From: Flavobacterium tyrosinilyticum
GTDB taxonomy: Bacteria > Bacteroidota > Bacteroidia > Flavobacteriales > Flavobacteriaceae
Direction: 5' to 3'
DNA: 64,000 nt
Assembly (NCBI RefSeq): GCF_023656565.1
Contig: NZ_JAMOKG010000002.1
Coordinates: 315,619 to 379,618, forward strand
The translations under genes and the position numbers were made by a program. A model generated the notes under the pieces. The model ran no database searches and had not been told where the DNA came from. It worked only from the letters and a program-made list of their open reading frames with translations. Of this stretch, positions 9,032-18,191 are shown in pieces. How positions within the stretch are numbered: the stretch's first letter is position 1; each line of letters opens with the position of its first letter.

Positions 9032-10939
9032 TTATTTCTTTTGTTTCAAATGCTTGTCTAGAAATTTTTCCATGGCGCCATAAAAATCAAAACGGTTATC
9101 TTGATTTCTAAAACCATGTCCTTCATCATTTTTAACCATGTATTCTACAACAACACCACGTTTTTTCAGCGCTTCGACCATTTGGTCGCTTTCGGCTTTA
9201 TTTACTCTTGGATCGTTTGCTCCTTGTGCAATAAACAAAGGCGTTTTTATTTTGTCTGCATGTAGTGCAGGCGATGCAGAGGCAAGTAACAAACTATCTT
9301 TTTTAGGATCGCCCACCATTTCATGAAACTGATCCAGATAAGGTGTCCAATAAGGCGGAATCGTATTCATGAAAGTAAACAAATTGCTCACGCCCACATA
9401 ATCTACTGCCGCTGCATATAAATCTGGCGTAAAAGTGATTCCAGCAAGTGTTGCATAACCACCATAACTACCGCCATAGATAGCAATTCTATTTGGGTCT
9501 GCAATGCCTTCTTTTTTCAGCCATTCGACACCATCGGTAATGTCGTCTTGCATTTTTTTACCCCATTGTTTAAAACTAGATTGCCAAAATTCCTTTCCAT
9601 AACCGGTGCTTCCTCTGTAGTTCATCTGTAAGACAGCATAACCACGATTTGCCAAGAACTGAACTTCTGGATTAAAGTACCAGCCATCTCGTGCCCAAGG
9701 CCCGCCATGAGGGTTGATAATGACAGGCAGATTTTTAGGTTCAACTCCCAATGGAAGCGTTAAATAGCCGTGAATTTCAAGACCATCTCTCGATTTATAC
9801 GTAATAGGCTTAATATGGCTCATGTGTTTCTCTTCGATCCAAGGAAACGGATTCGCAACTTCTTTAACTTTTGTAGTTTTGAAATCGTATATATAGTATT
9901 TTCCTGGAGTTCTATCGTTTCCAGCCCAAACTATAGCTTTGGTTCTGGCATCGTCGTAGTTTACAATTTCAGTTTCGTAACCTTCAATCTGCTTTTTCAG
10001 ATTGTTTTTGATTGCCTCCCATTCTTTATCAAAAAAATGTTCTTCCTGTTTTTCAGCTTCCCAAGTTACAGAAGTCAAGGCTTGTTTTTTTTGATCGTAA
10101 TTAACCGCATCTAAATCATATTTAGGATCGGCAAATAATTCTTTTATATTTTTTTTGCCAATTGGGTCATATTCAACCAAAACCACTTTATCCTTGCCAA
10201 TATTACTTAGCGCATAAATGTTTTTATTGTCTTTGTTAAAAGAAGCAGGAGAAAAGAAATCTTTGAAAGTTGTCGTAATAAGAGGCGTAAAAGGTTCTTT
10301 GTCAGAATTTCGATAATTCCAAGTAATGTTTACGCCGTCCGTTTTTGAAGCAAGACGAATAACGCCATTATTGTCTGTAACCCATCCGTCAAAATTTTCT
10401 TTGTTGTTGTAAAGCAGTGTTAGAGTTCCAGTTTCTACATTTAAAAGATAAGGATCAAAATACTCTTTTACCCTTTTGTTGATTTGTACAATTAGCTCTT
10501 TCTCTTTGCCTGGAACGTCAATTAGCGCGTCTATAATATCACTTCTAACACCAGGAAAAGGCGTTAATGCTTTTAAATCGGTTCCATCTGTTTTTACCGA
10601 AAAGAGTTGGAAATTCTCGTCTCCGCCTACGTCTTGCGCATATATAATTCGGTCGCCTTTCCAGAAATAATTGAAAATGCTTCGCAAAGTGTCGTTGGTT
10701 ACACGAACCGCTTTGGTGTCGTTTACTTTCTGAACAAAAACGTTGGTTTTTCCTTTATAATCGGCACGATAGCTAAAGTAATTTCCGTCGGGCGAAATCT
10801 TGAAAGAGCTTTTTTCTCCATTCTTGAAGAAAGTCTTTACATCAATTAATGGGGCAGGTGTTTCTTTTGGCTCCTGTTTGCAGGAATTTAAAGTGATTGC
10901 CAAAAGAACTAAAATGGATAAAATGGATTTTTTAATCAT
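9032..10939 (-). CDS. S9 family prolyl oligopeptidase-like serine peptidase
   Basis: 635-residue exported peptidase. The N-terminus MIKKSILSILVLLAITLNSC is an SPII lipoprotein signal. A beta-propeller-like domain (about 30-380) precedes the alpha/beta hydrolase domain. Catalytic Ser491 lies in GGSYGGY, Asp576 in GANDPRVN and His608 in DEGHGF, so the triad is complete and in order. The oxyanion region NPHGGPWARDGWYFNPE is also present. The group includes dipeptidyl/acylaminoacyl peptidases that trim short peptides. Probably membrane-anchored in the periplasm. It is monocistronic by its own terminator. Exact substrate unknown. Confidence 0.93.
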   Translation of the reverse strand: MIKKSILSILVLLAITLNSCKQEPKETPAPLIDVKTFFKNGEKSSFKISPDGNYFSYRADYKGKTNVFVQKVNDTKAVRVTNDTLRSIFNYFWKGDRIIYAQDVGGDENFQLFSVKTDGTDLKALTPFPGVRSDIIDALIDVPGKEKELIVQINKRVKEYFDPYLLNVETGTLTLLYNNKENFDGWVTDNNGVIRLASKTDGVNITWNYRNSDKEPFTPLITTTFKDFFSPASFNKDNKNIYALSNIGKDKVVLVEYDPIGKKNIKELFADPKYDLDAVNYDQKKQALTSVTWEAEKQEEHFFDKEWEAIKNNLKKQIEGYETEIVNYDDARTKAIVWAGNDRTPGKYYIYDFKTTKVKEVANPFPWIEEKHMSHIKPITYKSRDGLEIHGYLTLPLGVEPKNLPVIINPHGGPWARDGWYFNPEVQFLANRGYAVLQMNYRGSTGYGKEFWQSSFKQWGKKMQDDITDGVEWLKKEGIADPNRIAIYGGSYGGYATLAGITFTPDLYAAAVDYVGVSNLFTFMNTIPPYWTPYLDQFHEMVGDPKKDSLLLASASPALHADKIKTPLFIAQGANDPRVNKAESDQMVEALKKRGVVVEYMVKNDEGHGFRNQDNRFDFYGAMEKFLDKHLKQKK

Positions 10940-11453
10940 GTTTGGTTTGTTTTTGGTGATTGATGAATTATAAAACTACTCTGGGAAATGTATTGTAATG
11001 GTATTGATAATCTGTTTTTTATCAACTCAAAAATAGGAAAAAGTTTGCAATATAAATGGAGTTAAATTATTTTGCTGCTTTATTTGGATTGCACTAGAAA
11101 ATTAAAGCGAGTTCTCTTGATGCTTCATTTTTTTGTAAGATAAAAAAGGCGTATATTGCCGAGATAATTTGATATTATAATGGTCACTGCAAATTTTTAT
11201 TTAATAAATAGTTCTTTAATGTGCTTAATGTGCACGTTATTGTATTTGCATGACGATACTTTCTTAAAAAACTCAAAAGAGTTTATTTCTTTAGCCCTGT
11301 CACAACTCTAGGCAGGGGATATTTTACTATTTAATTTTTATTATTTAATCTCATTTTTATTCAGGATAGGATATCACTGAGTAGTTCGTATTGCGTGCTA
11401 TTCACTGAAGAGTTGTGTCCTATTTTAGAGAAAATGAAACCAACAAGAAAGTC
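10940..11453. other. 514-bp gap without a confident gene
   Basis: Leader of the minus-strand peptidase and of the plus-strand GreA-like gene. A 43-codon ATG frame (about 11179-11310) is possible but unsupported. Just before the GreA-like gene, CACTGAGTAGTT (about 11367) recurs as CACTGAAGAGTT (about 11403), flanked by ATAGGA and TCCTAT arms. This may be a leader structure; nothing else was seen. Confidence 0.4.
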
Positions 11454-11825
11454 ATGTCACAAAATATAATTTTAACAACAGGAACATACGATTTAATTAA
11501 AGATCACGTAAGAAGAAAAAAAGTAACCGTACAAGAAGAAGAACTTTTATTAGGTCAGCTAAAACATGCTACGCAAGTATTGCGAAAAAATCTGCCAGAA
11601 GATGTAGTTTCGATAGATCGAAAAGTTACTTACAAAGATCATATCAATAACGAAGAAAAAACAATTCTTCTAGTGGGTCCAGAAAAAGCAAAAGCAAGTA
11701 AAAACAAAATTTCGGTTCTTTCAGACGAAGGAATTGCAATGGTGGGTTACAAAGAAGGCGATATTGTTGAATGGCCTGCTAAAAAAGGAAATCTCAAATT
11801 AGAGATTTTAAAAGTAGAGGAGTAG
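11454..11825 (+). CDS. GreA/GreB C-terminal-domain (Rnk-like) transcription factor
   Basis: 123 residues from the ATG at 11454. The open frame extends to a GTG at 11415, but the added 13 residues are not family-like. The N-terminal half is a short helical region with QLKHATQVLRKNLPEDVVSIDRKVTY. The C-terminal half has LVGPEKAKASKNKISVLSDEGIAMVGYKEGDIVEWPAKKG, the FKBP-like GreA/Rnk domain (x-S-P-h-G-x-A-h-h-G-x-x-x-G-D-x-h). It lacks the full acidic coiled coil of GreA, so it more likely binds RNA polymerase like Rnk than rescues backtracked complexes. It has its own terminator. Confidence 0.85.
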   Translation: MSQNIILTTGTYDLIKDHVRRKKVTVQEEELLLGQLKHATQVLRKNLPEDVVSIDRKVTYKDHINNEEKTILLVGPEKAKASKNKISVLSDEGIAMVGYKEGDIVEWPAKKGNLKLEILKVEE

Positions 11826-11860
11826 GTTTACTATCGTTTCGTTTTCGTTTTAAGTTTAGT

Positions 11861-11897
11861 AAAATCCCAAAAGAGTTTTTCTTTTGGGATTTTTTTT
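11861..11897 (+). terminator. terminator of the GreA-like gene
   Basis: AATCCCAAAAGAG pairs with CTTTTGGGATT around a T-rich loop and is followed by T8, 36 nt after the stop. Confidence 0.9.
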
Positions 11898-11919
11898 ATG
11901 GATACTATTTTAGAATAAT

Positions 11920-12192
11920 CTATTTCATTCCAGTTTCGAGATAATCTTCAAAACCTCCGTTGTATATTTTTTCGACCCATTTTTTAAAATCTGCGGTATT
12001 TTCAATTACATACGTTTTAGTATATTCTTTGTCAATATTTTCAATGATTTTGATTGTTTCTCCGTTTTTGATTCTTTCGTTTATTCTGTAAAGATTATTG
12101 GCGCAGAATTTAAAAACCGACAAAGTATCGTATTCGCTAGAATTATTGAGGTATAAAATCTCTGTTTCAGCATTATAAAAATGATATCCCAT
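11920..12192 (-). CDS. small protein of unknown function
   Basis: 90 residues, soluble and acidic, without signal peptide or membrane helix. It opens MGYHFYNAETEILYLNNSSEYDTLS and ends in a helix-like ADFKKWVEKIYNGGFEDYL. No family was recognised. It lies 21 nt downstream of the next minus-strand gene, so the two may be co-transcribed. Codon use looks normal for the window, and the ATG is the first in frame. Confidence 0.55.
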   Translation of the reverse strand: MGYHFYNAETEILYLNNSSEYDTLSVFKFCANNLYRINERIKNGETIKIIENIDKEYTKTYVIENTADFKKWVEKIYNGGFEDYLETGMK

Positions 12193-12213
12193 TTTAAATG
12201 AATGGTTTTTGAA

Positions 12214-12453
12214 TTACGTATTAAAGATAATGAGCAGCATTATGAAACCGCCTAAAAAAAGAACCCCAATCATATGATTTCGATTACTATTATCATCTTT
12301 TTTTTGGTTACTTCCGCTTGGTGACCAGAAACTTGAAAATGTTCTAAAATCATTGTCGTTGGAAAGAGTCCATAAATTGTAACCAAGAAATCTCGCTGAA
12401 GCGCCCAAAAACTCCAGAATAATTCGTCCTGCTATTATTTGTTCAAAATCCAT
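12214..12453 (-). CDS. small membrane protein of unknown function
   Basis: The open frame begins upstream and overlaps the 3' end of the beta-lactamase-like gene. The internal ATG at 12453 (MDFEQIIAGRIILEFLGASARF) removes that overlap and gives a plausible 79-residue protein. A short amphipathic N-terminal helix is followed by a polar middle with SSFWSPSGSNQKKDDNSNRNH and one C-terminal transmembrane helix (GVLFLGGFIMLLIIF). It would be tail-anchored. No family was assigned. Confidence 0.55.
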   Translation of the reverse strand: MDFEQIIAGRIILEFLGASARFLGYNLWTLSNDNDFRTFSSFWSPSGSNQKKDDNSNRNHMIGVLFLGGFIMLLIIFNT

Positions 12454-12505
12454 TTCAAGCGGTTCAGTCGAAGTTTTCCATGATTTATTTTTATTAATCC
12501 AACAC

Positions 12506-13600
12506 TTAAAGTTGCATTTTTTTAGTGTTGTTTGAAACAGCCTTTTTCTTAAAAACCTGCTCGTAATTGGCATCCATTAATTCTCCAATTAATTGAGGAC
12601 TGTTGTGGTTGAGCAAAATTACCATTCCCCAGTTTGATTTTTTATCGTAGGCAAATATGGTAGCGCATCCCATTGTATTTCCTGTTTTATAAAAATAAAC
12701 ATCATCAGCAATTCGTTCCATCTGCTGTCCAAAACCTATTTCTCTTTCTGTATTTTTAAAAAAAGTAGTTTCGGCAATTGCTGTTGCTTTTGAGATTTCA
12801 CCAGTATTAGACAAAATAGTTTTTAGCAATTTTGTCAAATCTGAAGTGTTCGATTTTACAAGACCTGCGGGAGCGATTAAATAATTCCAGTTAAAAAAAT
12901 CCTGCGGAATTCCATTAAATTCATAACCTGTAACTTTATTTTTTACATTAAAATTACTAGTCAGCGTATTTTCCATTTTAAGAGGCAGAAGCATTTTTTC
13001 TTTCAATATATCTTCATAGCTTTTTGAATAGACTTTCTCTAATATCATTCCCATTAGGGTATAACTGATATTAGAATAACGATAACTTCCGTAATCTATT
13101 AGTTTTGTATTTTCGTTTATCAGAGCATGAACACTCTCTTTGGTTATATCTAATGGCTGTTTTGGATTTATTTCCATTAGTTTTCTAAAATCAAAATTAG
13201 GCAGACCAGACTGGTGTGAAGCCAAATCTGAGATTTTGATCTTGCCTTTTATTTCGTTTGATAAAACATATTCTTTTGGCAGATAATCGTCTATAAAATC
13301 ATCAATTTTAAGTTTGCCTTCGTTGTGGGCTTGTGCTATTAAATTTCCTGTAAGAAGTTTGGTAATCGAGCCAATTTCATAAATAGTATTCTCGTTTACG
13401 GCCTGTGTACTTTCTTTGCTGATTTTTCCGTAGTTGAAAAAAGTAGTATTACCATTTTCGACAAATCCTACGCTCATCGCTATTTCTGGATTATAAATAG
13501 CAATCGAACGAAAAATCGAATCAATTTTTTTTGCAGCTGTTTGTGCAAAAGTAATTTGGGAAATAAGTAATAGCGTAAAAATACTGGTGGTTACTTTCAT
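12506..13600 (-). CDS. class C beta-lactamase fold serine hydrolase
   Basis: 364 residues with signal peptide MKVTTSIFTLLLISQITFAQ. All three penicillin-binding motifs are visible in order: SxxK as SITK in YEIGSITKLLTGNLIA, YxN as YSN in SYRYSNISYTLMG, and KTG in VYFYKTGNTMG. The length fits AmpC-type esterases and D,D-peptidase relatives. Such Flavobacterium proteins are usually general esterases or peptidases rather than proven resistance enzymes, so resistance should not be assumed. Exported to the periplasm. Confidence 0.88.
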   Translation of the reverse strand: MKVTTSIFTLLLISQITFAQTAAKKIDSIFRSIAIYNPEIAMSVGFVENGNTTFFNYGKISKESTQAVNENTIYEIGSITKLLTGNLIAQAHNEGKLKIDDFIDDYLPKEYVLSNEIKGKIKISDLASHQSGLPNFDFRKLMEINPKQPLDITKESVHALINENTKLIDYGSYRYSNISYTLMGMILEKVYSKSYEDILKEKMLLPLKMENTLTSNFNVKNKVTGYEFNGIPQDFFNWNYLIAPAGLVKSNTSDLTKLLKTILSNTGEISKATAIAETTFFKNTEREIGFGQQMERIADDVYFYKTGNTMGCATIFAYDKKSNWGMVILLNHNSPQLIGELMDANYEQVFKKKAVSNNTKKMQL

Positions 13601-13799
13601 TAGTTTTCTTGAGATTAGTTTTATTTTTTAAAATTGTACAAAGGTTATTTTTGAACTTGTAAAGTAGGTATATTTTCTGACATATAAGAGAATTGTGTTG
13701 CGAGTTAGTAAATTTATTTTTGGTATGGCCCAATTTGTAAATTTCTTGATAAAATACTGATTTAATGAAGGTTTGTTTTTATAGTTTGCTTCTCGTTAG

Positions 13800-14175
13800 T
13801 TTATCCATGAAGTTTGTCATTTCGAGGAACGAGAAATCTTCGCAAGTAGCTCTACAGAGGTTTTCCACATTGTAGCCACACAGTATTGTCATTTCGACGT
13901 AAGGAGAAATCACACTAGAAACTCCGCAAAGTATACTTACCAATCTTTGTAGATATACGAGTGTGATTTGTTTCGCCAGTTCGCTAACGCTCGAGTCTCG
14001 TTCCTCCTTTAGATTTGTTTTTTTTAATTTAAGTAGATTTATGATTGAGAAAGGAAGCAAAAGTAAACTGTTCGTTCCTCTGAGCTTGAGACTCACATTT
14101 CGAAATGACAAAACTAGATGGAAATAGAATGAGAAAATAGATTTCTTTGTAGATTGTATGAACGAGCTAGAAGCT
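13800..14175. repeat. GTCATTTCGA-family intergenic repeats
   Basis: At least two plus-sense copies start GTCATTTCGA (13817, 13889), with partners GAGAAATCTTCGCAAGTAG and GGAGAAATCACACTAGAAAC. An inverted end ATTTCGAAATGACAA lies near 14098, and CGCTAGCG-type palindromes lie near 13990 and 14180. The 110-codon open frame on the minus strand here is a translation of the repeat and is not called. It fills the gap between two small-gene clusters. Confidence 0.8.
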
Positions 14176-14179
14176 TGCG

Positions 14180-14683
14180 CTAGCGAGGGATTTTGTTAAT
14201 TCTTTGAAGAATATTATTTGCATTCTCAATAGTTAACCAATCAAGAATTCTTATTGTCTTAGAACTTTTTTGAATAACAATCGAATAATGTGATTTTGAA
14301 AATAAATAATTTAAACGCACATAATATTTACTCCTTTCGATTCCCAGATCTAAAATGCTGATTTTTTCAATTTCAGAAGTTTGATATTCTTTTGGTTTAC
14401 TAAAAAGGCGGTTTTTATTCGTGACTTTTATTTTTTCTGATGAGATTTCTAAGATGACTTTTCCAAAAGTATTCCACAGCCAAATATTAAGGAATAGAAT
14501 AAAAAATCCTAAATAAGGAATTAATAATATAATGTAACGTAAAATTGAAAGAAGATAAGTGTTTTGAGCTGACGCAATGGGCAGAAAAAAAAACATTATA
14601 AGAATCAAAATTAAAAGGCCAAAGGGAAGAAAGATTGTAATGAACCAATTTGGTTTAATTTTAATTGTTATAATTTCTGTCAT
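14180..14683 (-). CDS. membrane protein with PH-like domain, unknown function
   Basis: 167 residues. Two hydrophobic segments at about 13-35 and 43-70 are followed by a soluble beta-rich domain. That domain opens GKVILEISSEKIKVTNKNRLFSK and ends in a helix (WLTIENANNILQRINKI). The plan (two helices then PH-like strands and one helix) matches bacterial PH-domain membrane proteins. Role unknown. Its 3' end abuts a CGCTAGCG palindrome. Confidence 0.6.
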   Translation of the reverse strand: MTEIITIKIKPNWFITIFLPFGLLILILIMFFFLPIASAQNTYLLSILRYIILLIPYLGFFILFLNIWLWNTFGKVILEISSEKIKVTNKNRLFSKPKEYQTSEIEKISILDLGIERSKYYVRLNYLFSKSHYSIVIQKSSKTIRILDWLTIENANNILQRINKIPR

Positions 14684-14817
14684 TTAATTTTATGAGTTTT
14701 TATTGTTGGTTTATTTGCACTAGTGAGACGCTCGCGCTAGCGGTGGAGCTTTCTGAATTTTGAACAAGCGCAAATCGTTTATAGTAGAAGTTGAATTTTA
14801 CCATATAGCAAAGAATT

Positions 14818-15252
14818 TTACATACATCTATGACCTACTAAATATCTATTCTGAAAGCTAATTTTTAAACGATAAAAATCAATTTCCATTAATCTGTTAA
14901 AAACAGTATCGGAGATATTGTTGTCATAATTTGAAGTATCAAAATGCAGATTTAATTTATGTTCCCGATTAAACGAATCACGAAGTTTAACTATCTTATC
15001 TCTTTCTTTGAATTTTAGTTTCTCAAAAGATTTTTCATATTCAAGTAAAATTCCATTTCTGCCTTCTGTTTTACTTTTGTATATTTTCTCTTTTTCTATA
15101 AAATTTTGAATATAGGCATCTATATCTCTTGTATTCATTTTTAATTCATCTCGATAATTTACGAGTTGTTTGTACATAAGTTTTTGTTCTTCATCATTTT
15201 CTTTGCATGATGAAAACATTATAATAAATACAACGATGATTATTTTTTTCAA
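14818..15252 (-). CDS. lipoprotein of unknown function
   Basis: 144 residues. MKKIIIVVFIIMFSSC is a lipoprotein signal with the lipobox Cys at 16. The rest is strongly helical and charged (MYKQLVNYRDELKMNTRDID and the EKEKIYKSKTEGR helix), consistent with an elongated helical periplasmic domain. No family was recognised. It is isolated between repeat elements. Confidence 0.6.
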   Translation of the reverse strand: MKKIIIVVFIIMFSSCKENDEEQKLMYKQLVNYRDELKMNTRDIDAYIQNFIEKEKIYKSKTEGRNGILLEYEKSFEKLKFKERDKIVKLRDSFNREHKLNLHFDTSNYDNNISDTVFNRLMEIDFYRLKISFQNRYLVGHRCM

Positions 15253-15311
15253 TTGGAGAGTTTAATTAAAAATTTATAGATCTATTTGTGTTTATAAATT
15301 TATTCAATTCA

Positions 15312-15366
15312 GTTTTGTCATTTCGACATAAGGAGAAATCTTCGCAAGTAGCTCCGCAAAGATTAA
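15312..15366. repeat. GTCATTTCGA-family repeat, single copy
   Basis: GTCATTTCGACATAAGGAG followed by AAATCTTCGCAAGTAGCTCC and GCAAAGATT. This is one arm of the palindromic family seen complete at 51114-51222 and 55499-55600. Confidence 0.8.
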
Positions 15367-15391
15367 TTTGCAATTAGAGTCTTTTTCGTGA

Positions 15392-15453
15392 TTACAAATC
15401 CTTAATTAATTCACTTGGATGAATTTTTAAAGCTTGTGCAATTTTATTCACAC
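15392..15453 (-). pseudogene. C-terminal remnant of an XRE-type regulator
   Basis: A minus-strand frame just past the lipoprotein stop reads VNKIAQALKIHPSELIKDL then stop. That is the usual end of a Cro/C1 helix-turn-helix domain (IAxALxIxPSELL). No upstream HTH helices exist in any frame, because the lipoprotein gene occupies that space. I read it as a fossil of a deleted regulator. Only about 20 codons remain. Confidence 0.5.
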
Positions 15454-15797
15454 AGCAAAGTATCAAAATCAACATGAAGTTGAGTTGTTTCTTGGTCAAC
15501 ATTAACCCAATTAAAACTTTTTAAAATGTACGCGTTTCCTCCATCAATTTGAACCCATTCATCTATTCCTTTAGCGGCATTTGTCAAATCGTTTTTTGGT
15601 GTCATTCCAATAGGAGCGACGTAGCTTCTATTTTTGGTTAAAGGTTTGCAATTACTTGTTTCTATTTCTGATTGTGTAACATATTTTGATTTGGTTAAAG
15701 TCGGAAGTGTGTTATGTACTTGAAGTGGAGACATTGAAGTACAAGAAGCAAGAAATAAAATCACTCCAACAAGATTTAGTTTGATTAGCTTATTCAT
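15444..15797 (-). CDS. lipoprotein of unknown function
   Basis: Start placed at the ATG at 15797; an upstream TTG start adds eight residues that spoil the signal. MNKLIKLNLVGVILFLASC is a lipoprotein signal. The 117-residue product has a short beta-rich body (NRSYVAPIGMTPKNDLTN, DEWVQIDGGNAYILKSFNWV) and ends DTLLCE. No family was recognised. The remnant HTH frame overlaps its last codons. Confidence 0.6.
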   Translation of the reverse strand: MNKLIKLNLVGVILFLASCTSMSPLQVHNTLPTLTKSKYVTQSEIETSNCKPLTKNRSYVAPIGMTPKNDLTNAAKGIDEWVQIDGGNAYILKSFNWVNVDQETTQLHVDFDTLLCE

Positions 15798-15937
15798 TTT
15801 GGATAGGTTTAGTTTTTTCAAATATAAGATATTTCGCGTAAGTTTTAAATATCGGTTGTATACGCTCGATTGTTTACGATCACTTAAAAATAATCTATTC
15901 TTTCTAATTTCGTTTCAAAGAAAAACAACTAAAAACA

Positions 15938-16261
15938 ATGGAAACACAAAATAAAGAAAGAGCCGAAGAATTGTTAGAATTAATAAATAAAGGAAAGTAT
16001 TTCACCAAACTTAAACCAGTGCCAAAAGAAACCAACTCGTTTACAATACCGCTAAAAGTATCTTCTTATAACGAATTAAATCTAATGGTTTCAGATTTGC
16101 TAAAAGCAAGTATTATTTTGCTTAATCCTGATGCAAACAGTTTGTCGAGTTTTACAAAAGATAATAATATCAATGTTATGACTTTGCTTGAAATTGCCTT
16201 GCAATTATTGCCTGAGGATGAAATGGAATTGTTGGATGATTTGTGTAAGGCGCAGTTGTGA
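15938..16261 (+). CDS. small protein, paralogue of 51436-51753
   Basis: 107 residues, soluble, no signal. It matches the 105-residue protein at 51436-51753 across its length. Shared features are ELLELINKGKYFTKLKP against LQKLTAQYFTTLKPT, NSFTIPLKVSSYNELNLMVS against NSFTAQFKVVNYLELGCLIT, and the ending LLPEDEMELLDDL against LFPMDEMEFLGFV. A beta-strand then helices suggests a small alpha/beta domain. Function is unknown; the other copy lies next to an XRE regulator. Confidence 0.65.
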   Translation: METQNKERAEELLELINKGKYFTKLKPVPKETNSFTIPLKVSSYNELNLMVSDLLKASIILLNPDANSLSSFTKDNNINVMTLLEIALQLLPEDEMELLDDLCKAQL

Positions 16262-16354
16262 TTTTTTGATATAAAAAAAGCGCAAAAGTTGAAGGCGTTT
16301 GGGTAACGTTTTGGAATGGACTCTTCAAAGAACAATGATTACCTTTTTTGAAAT

Positions 16355-16858
16355 TTACTCTGTTACAAGAAAAAACATGGTTACACCTATAAAAATGAAA
16401 AATAAGAATATATCAACTACAGTAGTTTTTCGCTCACCTAGAAGGTCAGTTCTACTATTTTTTGAAGGAACAACTAATTCCTTTCCTTGAATTTTTAAAC
16501 TTAAGTATCTTAAAAATTGAAAAAGCAATAGTGTAATTAATGTGCTTCTTAAGCCAAGAGAAGCGTGACCATTGACGAATGCTAATTCTACCGAATCTTT
16601 GATAGAAAGAAAAATGCAAAAATGAATTATTCCAATTACAGTCCAAATTAAAAAACAATTGAAATTACGAAGAGCTCGATATTGAGAACCGTAAATAAAA
16701 AATTGAGTTCCGAATCCGTAGAAAAACAATATTTCTTTTAGATGAATTTTGTTTATTGCACCATAACTTAATAAGAAAATAGAAAGCAAGAAATAAGAAC
16801 AAATAGTAATGATATTCCACTTGGTTAATTGATAACGGCGAATAAATTTATTTTTCAT
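16355..16858 (-). CDS. multi-pass membrane protein of unknown function
   Basis: Start at the ATG at 16858; a TTG three codons earlier is the only alternative. The 167 residues contain about four hydrophobic helices (about 15-33, 65-86, 104-121, 146-164). A polar loop with GKELVVPSKNSRTDLLGERK precedes the last helix. No motif was recognised. Confidence 0.6.
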   Translation of the reverse strand: MKNKFIRRYQLTKWNIITICSYFLLSIFLLSYGAINKIHLKEILFFYGFGTQFFIYGSQYRALRNFNCFLIWTVIGIIHFCIFLSIKDSVELAFVNGHASLGLRSTLITLLLFQFLRYLSLKIQGKELVVPSKNSRTDLLGERKTTVVDIFLFFIFIGVTMFFLVTE

Positions 16859-16937
16859 TAAAGGCAAAAACTCTTTTTATTTATCAAATATATAAATAAA
16901 GTTATGAATTATGTTTTAATATAGGTTTAGCAAACTT

Positions 16938-17118
16938 TGATAGCGCGGATTTGTAATCCGTGCCCGCAAAGATTGACTTTTTTAATTATTTGTATTGTGT
17001 CTTGCTGTTGCGGGCACGGATTGCAAATCCGCGCTATCGGGGTAGCTTTTGTATTTGATGATTTGTATTGTGTCTATATATTGCGGGCACGGATTGCAAA
17101 TCTGCGCTATCGAAGTTT
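16938..17118. repeat. three GCGCGGATTTG / CCGTGCCCGCAA hairpin repeats
   Basis: GATAGCGCGGATTTG with TAATCCGTGCCCGCAA (about 16939) is present once in the plus sense. Two inverted copies TTGCGGGCACGGATT with GCAAATCCGCGCTATC lie at about 17007 and 17080. Each unit is a near-palindrome (GGATTTG/CAAATCC, CGTGCCCG/CGGGCACG). They sit between two minus-strand genes. Confidence 0.85.
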
Positions 17119-17123
17119 TAGTT

Positions 17124-18057
17124 TTAGTCAAGATATTTTTCTTGTTGCATATAGTATTCTTTATGTGATGTGAAATCAATTTCAAATTTGTCTTGACCTC
17201 CGGAATAAAGTAAAGTAAACGAAATTTTCATTTTATCAAAAGCTTCTAGAATATCATTTTTTGAAAAATATATATTGAAATGAGAAATGTTTAATACTTC
17301 ATTTGGATATATTGCCGAGTCACCAATATTACTAACTTTCCATCTGTTGTCAGCTATTTTTGTAAGATTGTATTTTTTATGTGTGTCATGTGTTTCCCAG
17401 CCAATTTTAAAACCTGAGGGCAAGTATTCCTCGAAATATGTATTTATTTTATAGTTTGATTCTTCAATATCACCGTCGTTAGATATTCCTACTCTGCACA
17501 AGAAATTAACTTGATTGTTTTTTGTTTCAACATATTTTAATACATATGATTCAATAGTTAAAATAGGTTTTGACTTCTTTCCGTATAAATTTCTAATTTC
17601 GTATTCTTCCATTGCGACAGATTCAAAATTGTATCTTTTATAAAATTTTTTGTCTTTGCTTAAATGAGGAGCGTCAAAGCTTTCTGGGATTTGAACAACA
17701 TAAATTGTTTCTTTTGTATTTCCGTTATTGCGTATTGGAAAAATTTTTAAACCTTCAATATTTCGTTGAATAGTTGAACTAATAATTTGTTCTAACCATT
17801 CCTTACTGTAAATATCACCATCAACAAATGAGAAACTATTTGCTTTATGATCTTTTTCAGTTAATCCATATATAATTATTCCACCATTTGAATTTGCAAA
17901 AGCTGCGACGTCTTTAGATATTTCTTTTTTTTTTTGATTCATCTTTAGATAATGCTTGTCCTGCTTTAAAATCAATATTGATAGATTCTTCAATGCCGTT
18001 GTCAATTAAAGATTGAAGAAAATTTAAGTCGTATTCTTCTCTTTTGTGTATTTCCAT
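17124..18057 (-). pseudogene. AlbA_2 (Schlafen-type) domain protein with a frameshift at an A11 run
   Basis: The ATG at 18057 opens MEIHKREEYDLNFLQSL and reaches NIDFKAGQALSKDES. It then enters eleven A (T11 on the plus strand, 17925-17935) and stops within a few codons. The next frame continues KEISKDVAAFANSNGGIIIY, the heart of the AlbA_2 domain, and stays open to 17124. With ten A the two halves join perfectly into about 310 residues. AlbA_2 proteins bind nucleic acid or nucleotides and often occur in regulatory or defence genes. The run could be a mutation, an assembly error or a slippage site that lets some protein be made. Confidence 0.75.
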
Positions 18058-18191
18058 AATTGATTTACTTTATTCGTATTTTTTTGTAAAATGTAAATAG
18101 CTAAAAACTGAGACTCTTGCAAAGCCCTTTCTAGTGAGAGTATCTTGCTCGTGTCATATAGTTATTTTTGAAATTGATTTTTAAGTCGTGC

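Noticed and set aside
11179..11311. 43-codon ATG frame before the GreA-like gene
   Set aside because: No signal, family or spacing support; could be chance in AT-rich DNA.
12506..13600. Beta-lactamase motif protein as antibiotic resistance gene
   Set aside because: The three motifs are shared with esterases and peptidases, and nothing here points to beta-lactam hydrolysis.
13779..14111. 110-codon open frame on the minus strand
   Set aside because: It translates GTCATTTCGA repeat arms; the same words occur in all frames at other copies.
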